Below are positions 48,082 through 59,100 of a DNA stretch of 64,000 bases, piece by piece. The stretch is from positions 1,572,630 through 1,636,629 of the forward strand of contig VZTJ01001732.1 in NCBI GenBank assembly GCA_013397795.1. Direction: 5' to 3'. The position numbers and the translations under genes are program-made. Below the pieces are notes generated by a model, which was given only the letters and a program-made list of their open reading frames with translations, searched no databases and was not told the DNA's origin. The DNA is from Orthonyx spaldingii (Eukaryota; Chordata; Aves; Passeriformes; Orthonychidae). Positions within the stretch are counted from its first letter, which is position 1. The number at the start of each line of letters is the position of its first letter.

Positions 48082-49086
48082 NNNNNNNNNNNNNNNNNNN
48101 NNNNNNNNNNNNNNNNNNNNNNNNNNNNNNNNNNNNNNNNNNNNACACACACACACACACACACACACACACTCCCTTTATAAATAAGCTTCCATCTGTA
48201 AAGGAGGTTTGTTCTACCCTGGTATTGAAATTGACGCAATAAACTGAGTTTAAATCAGCTAGGCTCACTGAGGTTTAACCTTTCTGTTGTAAGTGTGTAA
48301 GGAGAGAGAAGCTTTTTGAAAAAACCAGGCTGTTCAATTTGGAAGACTGTGCTGGATGTCTGAAATACTATTGGCAAAATTAATTCCTGGTCTGGAAAGC
48401 AAAAGCAAAAGAATAGTCAAAACATCTAATTTCTGGCATATTTTAAATACAAAAGAATAGCTACCAGAATATGCACTTAACTCTACATTTAAGTAAAAGA
48501 GAATAATCTACCTTTTAGCTGAAGGGCTTATTAAAAATTATTCTCATTATACAAGCAGATGCACAAGTCCTATTTATCCCAAATACTATAGATCTCAGGG
48601 TCTACTTTTAGTTAGTAGAATCCCATTTTTTTGGGGAGGAAAAAAGAAGCACAGAAATGCTTAGAACCTCATGAAGTGAGTATTGAAGGAAGCTTCTTTC
48701 ACACATTTCATAACTTCCATGCAATCTACGTGATGGAATAATTGAAGCCACAAGGCCAGGAGCTAACTTGGCTTTAACAGTTCCTCCGAATCCGACAGGT
48801 AATGCGCATCTCTGCCAAAACTGGGGAAGGCATCTCAGATATGTGGGATAAAATGACGGAGTTCCGGGACTTGATGCTCACAAGCGGCGAGCTGGTTGCT
48901 AAACGACGGAAACAGCAGAAAGTGTGGATGTGGAACCTCATCCAAGAAAACATGCTGGAGCATTTCCGGAGTCACTTGGCAGTCAAGGATAAGATCCCAC
49001 TTCTGGAAGAAAAAGTTCTTAGTGGAGTCTTGTCTCCTGGACTGGCAGCTGACCTGCTCCTGAAAGCATTCAAAGATGGTCTCTAA
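43655..49086 (+). CDS. MMAA: MMAA, mitochondrial cobalamin-trafficking G3E GTPase (six coding exons)
   Basis: Coding exons 43655-44072, 45122-45244, 46344-46514, 46816-46901, 47259-47408 and 48799-49086 sum to 1236 nt, giving 411 residues (human 418), all in phase with GT-AG borders. The Arg-rich, acid-poor N-terminus (about residues 1-28) fits a mitochondrial presequence. The MeaB/ArgK G-domain shows the P-loop GPPGAGKST (143-151), the Mg/switch motif DPSSSTSGG (173-181), ETVGVGQSE (235-243) and the base-specificity motif NKAD (282-285). The C-terminal part (about 317-411), ending in AADLLLKAFKDGL, is the dimerisation extension. Family role: a GTP-dependent chaperone in the matrix that gates adenosylcobalamin loading and rescue of methylmalonyl-CoA mutase; human loss causes cblA methylmalonic aciduria. 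The gene looks intact. Confidence 0.97.
44073..45121 (+). other. MMAA: MMAA intron 2
   Basis: AT-rich intron with TG-rich stretches near 44135-44185. No feature is recognised. Confidence 0.85.
45122..45244 (+). CDS. MMAA: MMAA exon 3: P-loop
   Basis: Residues 140-181, from LSGPPGAGKSTF (Walker A) to DPSSSTSG. The acceptor is TATGTAG at 45121 and the donor GTGAGT at 45245. It is too short to appear as a long open frame, but its identity is certain from the motif and phase. Confidence 0.95.
45245..46343 (+). other. MMAA: MMAA intron 3
   Basis: Nothing recognisable. A minus-strand open frame at 45637-46053 has no family features. Confidence 0.85.
46344..46514 (+). CDS. MMAA: MMAA exon 4: switch region
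   Basis: Residues 181-238, containing LLGDKTRMTELSRD, IRPSPTSGTLGGVTR and the switch segment LVETVG. The acceptor ends TTTAAG at 46343 with a poor pyrimidine tract, yet frame and homology fix it here. The donor is GTATGT at 46515. Confidence 0.95.
46816..46901 (+). CDS. MMAA: MMAA exon 5
   Basis: An 86 nt exon for residues 238-266: VGQSEFAVADMVDMF, then LLLPPAGGDELQ. The acceptor is TTTTTTAG at 46815 and the donor GTATTT at 46902. Confidence 0.95.
46902..47258 (+). other. MMAA: MMAA intron 5
   Basis: Short AT-rich intron; nothing is recognised. Confidence 0.85.
47259..47408 (+). CDS. MMAA: MMAA exon 6: NKxD motif
   Basis: Residues 267-316, from GIKRGIIEMADLVAINKADG through VPARRIQAEY to VWRPK. 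The NKAD motif gives guanine specificity. The acceptor is GCATTTAG at 47258 and the donor GTTTGT at 47409, followed by a G-run-rich intron start. Confidence 0.95.
48047..48172. repeat. (CA)n microsatellite spanning an N gap
   Basis: CA units run from 48047 to 48081, then 63 N, then AC units from 48145 to 48172. The gap lies wholly inside the repeat, so the true length is unknown. Confidence 0.97.
48082..48144. other. Assembly gap (63 N)
   Basis: Unknown bases inside the CA microsatellite. It does not touch an exon. Confidence 0.99.
48799..49086 (+). CDS. MMAA: MMAA exon 7: C-terminal region
   Basis: Residues 317-411 and the TAA stop at 49084. It starts VMRISAKTGEGISDMWDKM and carries RRKQQKVWMWNLIQE. 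The acceptor is CCGACAG at 48798. The ending matches the vertebrate MMAA C-terminus except for the last few residues. Confidence 0.96.
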   Translation, partial: VMRISAKTGEGISDMWDKMTEFRDLMLTSGELVAKRRKQQKVWMWNLIQENMLEHFRSHLAVKDKIPLLEEKVLSGVLSPGLAADLLLKAFKDGL

Positions 49087-49600
49087 GCATTGTTTTCTAC
49101 TCTGTTCTTGCTAAGTGCTTTATGTAAACGTGAACATTAAATACACTTTTTCTATGTGTGGATTCAAATGTTTTACTGCAGCAGACATGAATAGAATACC
49201 TATCCATTACTCTGCAGAAGAATTCTGTTGAATTCTGTATATGCAGCAATCATAAAAAAATCCAAACCCTCACTCAGAGACCACTACGCACTATATTGGA
49301 AAAAAATAAATTTCCAAATATTCTATTTGTACCTGCTGTAGATCTGTTGATAAAAACTGTATGCCCATGTAAAATGATTGGTTTTGGGATGGCAGGAGAG
49401 TGAGGGTTGTGGTGGTGCAGGGTTTGATTCTGGGTATGGGGTCATCTCAGAGCAGTTGACACTGCAGCTTTCCATTCTAATATAGCAGCAGCTGTTGCCA
49501 GAATGGATTGCATTTTCTTTCCTCACCTTGAGTGACAGCAAGAACATTGGACTGCCTGACAGCACCTGACCACAGCCTTAGTTTTAAATAAATTGTATGC
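49087..49600 (+). other. MMAA: MMAA 3' UTR with several poly(A) signals
   Basis: Candidate signals are ATTAAA at 49136-49141 (only 50 bp after the stop) and AATAAA at 49305-49310 and 49587-49592. The 3' end is not determined by sequence alone, and alternative polyadenylation is possible. Confidence 0.55.
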
Positions 49601-52600
49601 ATATAAATAGAACATAGTGGTGTTTGGTCCCTGTTTGAAAGCTGTAGGTAGTTACTATATGCACTGTATAGTAGGAGAAGGGAATTTTAACCATCCTGGT
49701 TTCAAAATACATGTTTTATTAAAAGGCAAAATTTAGTTAAGACTTTTTAAAATGCAGACATCAGATGGAACAAATGTTACCCCTGATGTTTTAATAGCAA
49801 ATGTCTTTATACTAGAATAATTTATCTCTAAAAATAATGCTTTGTGGTTTTCTGATCTGCCTCTACGTTTTTTGGATTTGAACGAAGTGGCCAGTTGTAT
49901 TTGGTATTTTTTCTTTATCTCTTGCAGAAGACATGACTGATTCCAACCAAAACCACTTTTATTTTTTATTTTCCCTTGAGAAAAATCTGGAGGAAACATT
50001 TTCCTGAGTCATAATCTAGAAAGCAGAGCTCATCTGGTACCTACTAAATGTAAAGGATAAAGTGGAAAAGTGCTGATTTTTGGAGACCTGACAGTAAACC
50101 CAGCAAAAGAGGAGAGTTTGTGACCCTGTTGGTGCTTAGATGAATTAATTTAAAAAGAAATATATTGGAAGTGATGATTTTCACAGTTTTGATTTTCTGG
50201 ACATGTACATAAAAGGTATGGTGATATTAGCCCAGTTTCACCTCTTTGGCTTCTGGCAATCCAATTTGAATATAGCAGTGAATTGAGTTACTTAATTCCT
50301 CTTTTTACCTTCATGGTGTTTGTTTTCGTTCAGGTTTTTTTCCCCTCAAAATATTTTTTTCTCTTCTTTCTCCTTGTCCCAGTTGTTATATCGTGTTCCC
50401 AACTTTTTCCTGCTAGGCACTGTTTGCAGTGAAATACTGAGGAAGGGCATTGTGGTGTTTTGGGGGCCATACAGCTGAGGCATTTCTTAGTTAAGAGACT
50501 TTGCACTGGGGTAGCTGGTGTTAGTGGTTTCCACCACATAAATTGTCAGAATTTCCAAGCTCTGACTGCTTGTTCCTGTTTCGTAATGGGTACTTTGGGA
50601 TTGCTGCAATCAGTTACAAAGAAGCAGCTGAAGGAATGTGTGGAGTGGCAGAAGCACAGTGAGTTTGTTATGACCATGCTGAGTTGTGAGAGAAACGCAG
50701 TGCTTACAGTTTCTTTTTTATTTAAAGAACCTCTATTGAGTATGACAGCGAGTGCCCCAAACCAGAAGCAATGTCTTGTGTTCTTTGTGTCCTTTCAGCT
50801 TTAAATATTGACTGTGTTTTATGGTACCTTGTAGAAGAAATGACAGTCAGGTGGGAAATGAATTAATGAGAGCAGCAGCATTTTAACTGGTGAGTTCTCA
50901 ACTTTTTATAGTCCATTTGTTTCAGGTGGCAGTTTTTGAGGTGACCTCATTTGTGTTTATCTGTTAGATCAAACCCTTATTATGGTTGTTACTTCTTCTT
51001 CTGTCAGGGACTGCTGTTTTCCTTGTCTGTAACACATGAGCTGCCAAGCAAGTAAAATAGAACCTACAGCTTTGTTTAAATGACAGCTGCTCAAGCAGAA
51101 TATGTTTTACAACTTCTTCAGTATTTGTTTTCTGGATGCAGATCTGCTCATCCACTCAAGCCATGGGCCAGCATTATTTTCTCGTTTTGTTGCTTTTTTT
51201 TAAGTATTGTTAATTTACAAATGAACTCTTAGCAGAAGTGCAATGGCTTAAGCAGGTTCTTTGAACTGCATTTTCCTCTTAAAGCAGAGCATTAAATGAA
51301 AATCTGATTTGCCTTCTTTATGTGTTCATTTGTGCCTTATGCTTCAGTAGATGGAGAAATACCCTTATATTGAAAAGGGTCTTTGTAAATGGAATGGTAA
51401 TTGAGGGTCCCTGCTTTGTTTTTCAGTGACTCCCCTACCAAACTGAAATGCTGTGCTGTGCAAACTGTGGACTGAGCCTTCCATGTGAGAATCAAACAGT
51501 TTTGCATCCTGTAAAATTTTGCTGTGGTGTGTTTTGGAGTCAACTGCTGTTCAATTAATTGTGCTGTTTTGTTCATGTTCTCATGGACTGGGCAGATGCA
51601 TTGTCTTCAGAAGGACTGCAGAGCTTCAGCTGGTAGTCTACAACTCAGTAAACAATCCACTATGTCCCAAGATAGGGAAGAACATTTCCAGCTCATCATT
51701 TTTGGCTCTGTGGGATTAAGTTGGCTAAAATGCTTTAAAATATTGTTATACAAGTAAACAGGTTTCTGAAAAAAGATAGTAAACAAATCTGTTGAGTAGG
51801 ATGTTGACATATTCTTAGTTTCTGGAGTTGCCAAGCTGCTCTCATGTTAACACATAGCTATTGCAGAGTAGTATGGGAAAATAATATAACTTCATGAGAA
51901 GACAATAGCACCATGAAGTTTGTAGCTGGAGATATGATAAACTGTTAAGACAAATGAGTATAGGAGGTAAGGAATAAACTCTTCAAATACACAAACCCAT
52001 TTCCTACAAAGTCTTGCAGTTGTCTGTAAATGTGAAACTTTTCCCCAGGTTCCTGTGTAATAGATGTTGCTGGTGTTTCACAGCTGGAAAAAACAAGTGT
52101 GGTGAGATCAAGTGATTTACCCAGGACTCTGAAACAGGTCAGAGAGTGTAAGGGTTACAGTTCAATAGCCTTTACTCTGAGCCCCACGTATATTTACAGC
52201 CACGTTACTTAAGGTTGAAAAAATGCTCTTAGCAAGTTCATGCTCTTAGTGTGACTTATTCCTTTCATATCTAATCTCTCTGTTTTCAGTGACAGGACCC
52301 AGTGACCCCTTCTTGACTACTGTTCTGTTGTAATGTCCTGCTTTAAGTAATAAAAAACTTTTCTTTGATATCTAATCTGCCCTCGCCTTCTGTAAATGCA
52401 TTACTTCCCATTGTGCATGCTGCTTCAGCCTTTATGTTCTCCTCATATTTATTGCTTATTTGTGAAATCTGCAATGTGTCGGCTATTTGAGATTTTAGGG
52501 AATGGGAGTTAAGCTAAAGAATACAAAGGAACTCTTTTAATTTTTTTTTTATTAACTGTATGCACTCCCCTTCCTAAAGTTTTCTTTTTTAATGTGCCAA

Positions 52601-54204
52601 GATTCAATTACTGACTTGCTCTGTACTGGTGCAAATATTCTTATTTCCCCTTTATTTTCCTTTCTCAGAGTGCTCTATCGCTCCCCCTTGGATACACAGT
52701 CAATAAGTAATATTATCCATGAGTTAAAATGGGAAGAACATTTGCACAGAGCTTAGTGCTTCTGTAACTATTCCTGCTGGATTATTCTAAAACATGTATA
52801 ATTTGACAAATGATTGAATAAAAGTTGATAAGAAATGTACTCAAGGAAAAATCAGTGTGTTCCCCTGAAACTTATGATTTGGACAGGATTCCTCTTCCAA
52901 AAACCAGTTCAGCTACTCCACAGTCATATTCGTTACAGTTATTTAAAAGTAACCCACCTCGCCACTTAATGGAACATTATCAACATTTGTAAATTGAGAA
53001 TAAACATTTCAAAATTAAAAACTCATAAGCGATTAGAGTACATATTTAGAATGCAAGGATGACAGGCATACTCTGTTCCTTCCTGTCACACTAAGGTATG
53101 GTTCAGCTGGTGAACAAGGAAGGAAAAGAGGAGCTGATGTTCATGACAGTGTTTGGAGAAGGTACATTACGGAGCAGCAAGAAGAATGCCTATTTTTCTC
53201 TATTCTTTCTTCCCATGGGACCATAAGAGTTATCGTGGATAATTCAATGTGAAGCCACAGAAAATGATGTGACCCACAGTGTTTGTTGTATGAAGCTTAT
53301 AAAAATTATAAATTCAACTCCCTTTCCTATCTTTTGGATTTGTGTGTTGTATGGGACTAGTTTAATGTGACACTTGTCCTTTGTAACCAGGTGGGTTCAT
53401 AATTGTGCTTTAAGTGGGGAATAGTTAGAAGTTCTTGTAGTTTGAGTAAAAGATTGTTTACTTGTAACAAGTTAAAAGCTTCACCTTTCAGAATGCACGA
53501 GAAGATCCCTGTGTTTTTCCTTAAAATACTATGGCAAAGTGAATTCCTGCTCTGTGTTGCTTGTTACATCTTCATTTCCTCTTACAGCTCTTCCACTGGT
53601 AGAGTAGCCTATAAAAGCTTTAGTTACACACCTTTGGACATGACTCAACAATTCATGAAGTTAATCAGGAGCTGACAACACTTTTGCTTTGTTTCTTCAA
53701 TTGAAACTACAATTGGCTACTACAACCTAAAGATTACAACCTATGAGACCCCAAATGCTATTCCAGCTTCAGAAGCCCGGGCTGACCTGCCCTGTGCAGG
53801 CTGCAATGGCTGGGGATGCAGAATGTATGTCTAATGAGAAGATGCTGCACAGGCTGTGTGACTTGGAGCAGTGCACACTCACACTGCTAAAGGTTTTCTC
53901 CTGGCCCTGAATCTGTGATCCCGCTTGTAGTTCTCTAATTGCAACCAGCAGAAGACAAGAGTGATGTTGGTTTTTATGACTTGTTGCTTAGCAGCATTGA
54001 TCAACAAAAGTACAACCTTTTCTTTTCCTGTAACCTCGGTGAACCCGGGCTCGGACGGAGCTCGCCAGCGGAGAACAAGGGTTTGTGAAGTCGTGTGAAA
54101 CTCCTGTGCTGTGCCTTGTTAGCAGCGTCTGAGGGAAACCGTCCCTTCTTGACCTCTTGCTTACCTTTGCCCTTTACTCCTTTCTCTCGCTCATCAAATC
54201 TTAG
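49601..54204. other. Intergenic region downstream of MMAA
   Basis: AT-rich sequence without a supported gene. It holds one decayed MIR/L3-like relic (52081-52190) and, near 54035-54075, a small CpG-containing patch that could be an upstream promoter or exon for the candidate gene at 54205. The open frames here look random. Confidence 0.5.
52081..52190 (+). mobile_element. Ancient MIR/L3-like relic
   Basis: The order GAGATCAAGTGATTTACCCAG, then a CAGGTCAGAGAG-like block, then CAGTTCAATAGCC parallels the MIR/L3 3' core (gag-gttaagtgacttgcccaaggtcacacaggaagtc-tggcagagc-gggaattgaaccc). It is heavily decayed and called by eye. Confidence 0.5.
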
Positions 54205-54373
54205 AAGAAAGCAGGCACCGTCCTAGGAGACGTGGAGGATGAGAAAGACAGAGACAAGTCAACTATGCTAAGATATATCCTGCCTCTTTTCAGGAAAAGG
54301 AGCCGAGCCGGTTCCCAGACTGTGATGCCAGATCCTCTTGTCATGGAAGGAGAAACAGACTTCAGCCATCACA
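54205..54373 (+). CDS. Candidate exon A of the unrecognised gene
   Basis: 56 codons open in the used frame. The last three bases of the presumed intron would be an in-frame TAG, so the frame extends upstream only by splicing. A second good acceptor (CTCTTTTCAG ending 54293) lies inside it and would yield a shorter exon. Confidence 0.48.
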
Positions 54374-55878
54374 GTAAGGTCTATTCTTATTTAGAGAGGC
54401 TTTCCTAGTATTTTGAAGTAGGCAAAATAATCCATAGAGGAAAGGGAAATTAGGGCGCTAGGAATTTCCTGGTTTATGTCTTTTAGAAGGAATTTCACAA
54501 ACTGAACTAGAAGGGGTATTGAATGTGTTTGAAAATTATTAAGAATCTGCACTGAATGTGTGCCTTTATCTGTTCAAATCTGGCAAAGCCTGTAAAATAA
54601 GTGCAAGGAGTAAGTTGCTTGTTTCACCTTACCTCGAAACTGTGAATTGCTAGCCTGACTGGACAAAGGCTCTTTAGTGACACCAGAAGCTGCAACAATT
54701 AATGTGCCCTACAACATCAGAAGCTTAGACTAAGAGCTTTTACTGTTGCTCAGATGCTTGTCTTTTACTCCTAGATCTGAGTAAGAAACAGCTGAGTATT
54801 GTATTCTGCTTTTTCTGCCAGAAATGTTATCCTGAGCCACCTGTACATTTGTGGACATTAGGTGGAAAATAATGCCTTGTGAGTGTGCTGGTTTTCTCCT
54901 TTCCCCCCTGTCATCTCCACCAGCGTCTTCTCCCCTCTATTCATTGGTAGCTTTTCAGAGCACTACAGGCCAATGTAGTAAAAGGTCAGCATGCGTTTCA
55001 CAAGCCTGTTATGCTCCAGTGTCCCTCCTTTTTTGAAGTTTAAAGAGAAACTCTACTCTTCAGCTACCCCAATTTCATAAAATTCATGGAGAGGACTAAT
55101 ATTGCTATGATTGCATAATTGAGATCAGATCGATCAGATATTCATTCCAGAACAGGCAACTGCATGAGAAACCGGCTTCTGCCCTAGAGGCCATGTCACA
55201 AGCATGGCAAGTGCACGGCATCTGGCAGAGCTCAATCAAGTAAAATAATCAGGAAATGGGAATGTGAATTATGTTGCAAATATTGTTCTCTTTTTTTATA
55301 TTGCATGAATCTTAACAAAATGATCTACCTGGAAATCCTGGCTGCTATCTGAGACTGAGAGGAATGACTTTTCATGCCCTTGCTTGCTGAACAAATTGTC
55401 TTCACCTAAACAGGATTTCTTTATTTTGAGCTGTGGGTATGATTTGTCTGTCTTCACTGAACAACAGCTGCTAATATCTGATATCTGCAGGACTCCAGAC
55501 AAGAGGCTGAACCTGTGTTCTTCTGATTTACAGGAGAAGTAGGGAACTTTGGTCAAGATCAATAAGCTTTTAGAAACGGTTTCAATAAAAGTAAAAATCT
55601 CTTTTTTGTTGTTTTTATGAGTGCTACGATGCAGCACTTATAAACCTGACTGGTTCTTCCTGCATGCAGTGGCAATAGAAACTGATTAGATTTGAAAATT
55701 AATGTTTCAGATTTCAATTCAAATATTGTTATCCTTCACTTTTCCTTTTCACTCTCCATTAGAATATGACATTCTTAGAAATGGAGAAGTCTTTAATGTG
55801 GGACTCTTTAGTACTGTCATTTCCACACATGCAACAATAGAGCAGACCGTGGCCACTGTACAGCACAAGTACAACTAA
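54205..55878 (+). CDS. Unrecognised small gene, two exons (at least 74 residues)
   Basis: Exon A is 54205-54373: a long pyrimidine tract and AG at 54203-54204, and a donor A|GTAAGG at 54374. Exon B is 55763-55878: a very pyrimidine-rich acceptor ending TTAG at 55762. Exon A is open throughout in the frame containing ATG 54265 (A at -3); it leaves one base, and exon B supplies two, giving an uninterrupted joint frame to TAA at 55876. From that ATG the product is 74 residues: a basic N-terminus (MLRYILPLFRKRSRAG), an acidic centre, then a C-terminal block ending ATVQHKYN. If exon A is internal, 20 more codons precede the ATG in frame. No domain, signal peptide or family is recognised, and it does not resemble human C4orf51, the next gene in mammals. 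An AATAAA lies 252 bp after the stop. Confidence 0.5.
55763..55878 (+). CDS. Candidate terminal coding exon B of the unrecognised gene
   Basis: A tract of almost only C and T precedes ATTAG. The exon encodes YDILRNGEVFNVGLFS and on to HKYN, then TAA. This frame fits the phase left by exon A. Confidence 0.48.
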
Positions 55879-56129
55879 AAGCCACTGACTGCTTTATTTC
55901 TGTACTGATGTGAAACAGTTACTTTGAATTATGATGTGTTGAAAGTCCCAGTTTTGTGTCTTGCAGGATGCACATGGCTTTCAGTTTAGCTGGAGACATT
56001 GCTCCAGACACTCACTTTCACCACACACAATTCCTTCCATGTTAGAAATGCTGCTGCTTCTCCACACCCTGAGGTCACGAGAGGTCAGCATTGGAGCATG
56101 TGCCTACACGGGATGGAATAAGGTCCTAG

Positions 56130-56135
56130 AATAAA
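56130..56135 (+). terminator. Poly(A) signal of the candidate small gene
   Basis: AATAAA lies about 250 bp after the exon B stop, followed within 30 bp by GT-rich sequence, as expected for a cleavage site. Confidence 0.45.
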
Positions 56136-56159
56136 GGCTGCCTGAGGTTTGTCCTGCTA

Positions 56160-59100
56160 GGAGGGTCAGTTTTCCATTTTTGGGGTGGTAAACTTCGTAT
56201 GCAAGGAGACAGGAAATTTCAGAGGGACCTGGGATAATTAAAATAATCTTGTTTGGCCCATTGCCAATTCTTTCATCTCAGAAAATGTTGTTGTGGAGAC
56301 AGGCACAGATCCTGTAAGTTAGTCTAGTCTGGATAGCTCTCATCTACCATTTTTGAACATGGAACCTTAGTGAACATCTAACATGTAAGGGCATTTCTGT
56401 AGGACAGTTTGAATACTTTTGAATTCATAATTTATTTTTTTTTCTTTATTGGCTGTTCCTTGAGATAAAGGCTGGACTAAGTGGATTCTCAGGTTAGTGT
56501 GGCCTTTCCTCATGGAGATTGCATCACAAAACCACTCTAGAAGAAGATATTTTCATGAGCAAGACTTGTATAAGTTATGAAGAAAATTAATTTTGCCTGG
56601 AAAAGCTGAAATAGAGATTTAAATATTGCACAAGCTGGATAGAATTAAAGCTATTCTTGTTTTTCAGTTTCTAAGTCTAGAAGCCGTAGCACTTTTTTCC
56701 TCCTGTGCTTAATCTAGAGTGTAATAAACCACCTTGTCTGCATGCCAGGAGATTGCCACAGAAAGAAACAAATTGCTGCTGATGACAGAGGTAAATCTTG
56801 TTATTCTGAAAATTATTCCTCAGGCAGCTTCTCAGTAACTTTGTTTTCCAGATGATTCCTGATGAATCAGTGGCAGCAACTCACAGAGGAAACAGTTGCT
56901 CAGTGAGTTTTGCTGTGGTGACACTGGTGTAAGGGCAGGGAGTGTGCCTGGAGCCTGGCAGCTGATGGGAGCATCCACAATGCAGTCCATAGGTCTCATT
57001 CCATACATCCCCTCAGCAGTACTTATGGAGAGCCCTTAGATGGTGCTGTATGGCAGCGCTCGGCCCTTCGGCACCTCCGCTGCCTTGGGGATACCTGTGC
57101 CCCACCTCAGGGCTAAAATTTGGCCATAGTTCAGTCTAAAGAAGGTGAAAAAGCAGTCTCTGGGCACTGTTAATTAGGATGAGTAAATGAAATCTGTCAG
57201 TAGAGGCATATTAAATATTAAATTCAAGCATGGATTTCAATAACTGCTGTAATTTAGTTCTTCTAAACTTGAGTCATGTCATGCTTAAACATCCATGCCA
57301 AATGTATTGCTCTCTGTCTGTGAAACAAAGAGCTTTTAAATAATATTTAAGGAGTTTTTGAGGGCATTTGAGGATCATCCTGATGGGAGAATAGTGCTCA
57401 CCCTGGGAACTTCTTCGCGTAAATATGGGTGTGGTGGTGTGACTTTCAGGTTAAATCTTCCAGGCTGTGAAACTCACTTCATTTCCGAAGAATTAGGGAT
57501 GCAGATTTAGGAATTTGAGTTGTGCTGTCAATTACAAAGGAATTGAAATGGAATTTCCTCTAGCAGGATGGGTTTCAAGCCACAAAGTAAATTTTATTTG
57601 GAAACTGTTGGTTAAATTATTAAAGAGAGTTATTAGACAGCTCTCACATACTGATGGTATCTTTTGTAACAACACAGGAGAGAAGTGAGGTGTTGAAAGC
57701 AAATTGATCTCAGCCCCTTGAAAAAGAGTTATGTGACTGGTTTTTTTCTAAGTTGGGAGTATAGCCTTCCTATAGTTTTACTGCGTGCTTATGCACATTC
57801 CTGTATTTTGTAAGTATTTTCCACCTGTTCCTGCAATTTGAGGGGTTTAAGCCTGGGCATATTCTGCCAAAGCAAATGAAATATGCACATAAAATAGTTC
57901 TTGTTTTCAGAATGACTTCATTTAGTCATGACTTTTATTTATTTATTTAGAGAGAGAAAGAGCTGGTGTTGTTACAGTCTCTGCTCTCTCTGCTCTATTT
58001 TTTTAATCTGTGAAACTTCCTATAACCCAACTTTTTTTTTGACATTTGAAATGTCCCAGGTTGTATAAACTGAGTATCCTCTGTGCGTTCCACTCGTCCC
58101 AGTAATTCTCATCCTGTGGTCCCTGCGTGCTGTTATTTTAGGTGTATCCTTACCATTATGTGGGTTTTTAACATTACCCTGAATTCTGCTGCCATGTAGG
58201 TGGGACCAAGCACAAGAAAGATTTCTTTTCTTGTCAGTTGAGAAAGAAACTCTTGCTTGAAAACCCTGACAAGTTAAATGTTACTGGGTGGTGATTTGTA
58301 GCCCAAAGCTGGCGGCTATAAATTCTCACCTGTGAAAAGAGAATCTTGTAGCTCTGCACAATATGTCCTTCCAGCTGCAGCTGAATTTTTTCTCCTTAAG
58401 CAGCTGCAGCAATGTGTCACACTGATCTGGCATTTTGCATCCTCAAAGCTCTGCTCAAATATTTGAACTTAGTGAGGCATTGCACTGAGCTGAGAGGGAG
58501 GTGAGTGTCACTGCAACTTTAGAGAAAAGGAAACAGCACCTGAGAGGTTAAAGCAACTTTCCTTCCCCATGCAGCAAGTCAATGGTGGAGCTGGAATTAC
58601 AGCTCAGGAGGTTCCTGGCTCATACTACACCACGCTGTGGAGAAAGGTCATTTCCCAAAATAGTGCAGAAGGTTTGTTATTGATAATAGGGCAACAAAGG
58701 GCTCTAGATGTATTAATAGGTCACTGTGTACTGCCCTTAGTAATACATAATTTAGCAACCTTGCAAAATGGAATACATCATATTTTTCTGCAGCAGTATC
58801 ACTTTCACAGTTAGTTTTGTCTGCTGTACTCTGGATAGGTATTTTTGGTTTGGCTCTTCTAACACAGCTTTATTTAAAGTAAATAGGAACATTTACTAAG
58901 TAGGCATGAAAAGCCTCCTCATTAGCAGCCACATTAAACTGCAATATCCAGTTCACCTTTCAGGTCAGCACAGCTCCTCTGCCACTTGGAAGCCTCTGAG
59001 CAGAGCTCTGTCTGCCTGGGGAGAACACAGAGGTGATGGAGGATTTTGGTGGCAGTTATACCTGGCAGAGCAGGATCTGAGCTGCAAGGATGGGAGCCCA

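Larger units (their letters stand above)
47409..48798 (+). other. MMAA: MMAA intron 6 with microsatellite and assembly gap
   Basis: It opens with a T/G tract (about 47440-47510) and contains a CA repeat split by Ns at 48047-48172. No coding sequence is seen. Confidence 0.85.

Noticed and set aside
48017..48268. Minus-strand frames with Cys-Val repeats
   Set aside because: Translation of the CA microsatellite and unknown bases.
53099..53222. Plus-strand ATG frame after a CTAAG acceptor-like site, considered as an upstream exon of the candidate small gene
   Set aside because: The splice signals are poor and the phase does not join cleanly to the exon at 54205.
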